From: Clostridia bacterium
GTDB taxonomy: Bacteria > Bacillota > Clostridia > Oscillospirales > Acutalibacteraceae
Reading direction: 5' to 3'
Length of the DNA: 5,958 bases
Assembly (NCBI GenBank): GCA_017381395.1
Contig: JAFOCH010000039.1
Span: 1-5,958 of the forward strand
Each line of letters opens with the position of its first letter. Position 1 is the stretch's first letter. The position numbers and the translations under genes are program-made. The notes beneath the pieces are model-generated. The model had not been told where the DNA came from. It did no database searches and saw only the letters and a program-made list of their open reading frames with translations. Positions 5,899 to 5,958 of this stretch are shown here, piece by piece.

Positions 5899-5958
5899 AT
5901 GGCAAAAGCTATTTTATCCGGTATTTTCGACCAGGGCAGTTTTACCGAATTGGACAGA
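5899..5958 (+). CDS. Acyl-CoA carboxyltransferase subunit (acetyl-, propionyl- or methylmalonyl-CoA type), N-terminal fragment
   Basis: Only the first 20 codons are inside the window. They start at ATG 5899 behind AGGAGG (5885-5890) at 8-base spacing, a strong site. The translated start, MAKAILSGIF then DQGSFTELDR, matches the conserved opening of carboxyltransferase domains, where a phrase of the form (F/L)D-x-G-(S/T)-F-x-E-(I/L)-D appears close to the N-terminus. Such proteins transfer carboxyl groups between biotin and acyl-CoA, either in fatty acid synthesis or in sodium-pumping decarboxylases. Which class this is depends on downstream genes (biotin carrier, beta subunit) that are not visible. 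Twenty residues are a thin basis, so the family is probable and the substrate unknown. Confidence 0.65.
   Translation, partial: MAKAILSGIFDQGSFTELDR

Noticed and set aside
5843..5958. An open frame starting at ATG 5843, running through the leader into the carboxyltransferase gene in another frame.
   Set aside because: It begins at about the predicted transcript start with no ribosome site, and overlaps the better supported start at 5899.

Overview
The window looks like chromosomal core-genome sequence from a spore-forming or spore-derived Firmicute of the class Clostridia, most plausibly an Oscillospirales/Ruminococcaceae-type gut bacterium. The reasons are moderate-to-low GC with AT-rich intergenic DNA, strong AGGAGG-type ribosome binding sites, TTG/GTG starts, consensus sigma-A promoters, and the gene set itself (an S2P-like M50 protease, ScpA/ScpB, a DUF2953 protein, YtfJ/GerW, a DacF-like carboxypeptidase and RluB). 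The genus cannot be fixed from this sequence alone.

Layout. The left edge (1-42, minus strand) is the 5' half of a tRNA-Leu with anticodon GAG. It is driven leftward by an exact TTGACA-N17-TATAAT promoter with an A-rich upstream tract. A second, weaker sigma-A-type promoter (161-189) points rightward and starts an operon of tightly packed plus-strand genes from 233 to 5818: M50 protease, scpA, scpB, a DUF2953 membrane protein, ytfJ, a secreted D-Ala-D-Ala carboxypeptidase, rluB, and a small acetyltransferase-like protein of unknown function. Neighbours overlap by 8, 1 and 4 bases at three junctions and are otherwise separated by 9 to 83 bases. The largest gap (3415-3497) carries a strong hairpin. 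At the right edge a new promoter, whose -35 box lies inside the end of the previous gene, precedes the first 20 codons of an acyl-CoA carboxyltransferase subunit.

How the genes work together. ScpA and ScpB are the kleisin and winged-helix partners of SMC in chromosome condensation and segregation. The DUF2953/YtfJ pair is a known two-gene unit linked to sporulation and spore germination. The carboxypeptidase trims peptidoglycan stem peptides, and RluB modifies 23S rRNA. The operon therefore mixes chromosome organisation, cell wall or spore maturation, and ribosome maturation, a grouping that partly parallels the Bacillus scpAB-dacB-spmAB-rluB region.

I found no mobile element, CRISPR array, riboswitch of a recognised class, prophage or defence system, and no broken gene. 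The least understood item is the small protein at 5426-5818. I see no convincing sign of an undescribed system: this is an ordinary core region with a few regulatory details worth checking.
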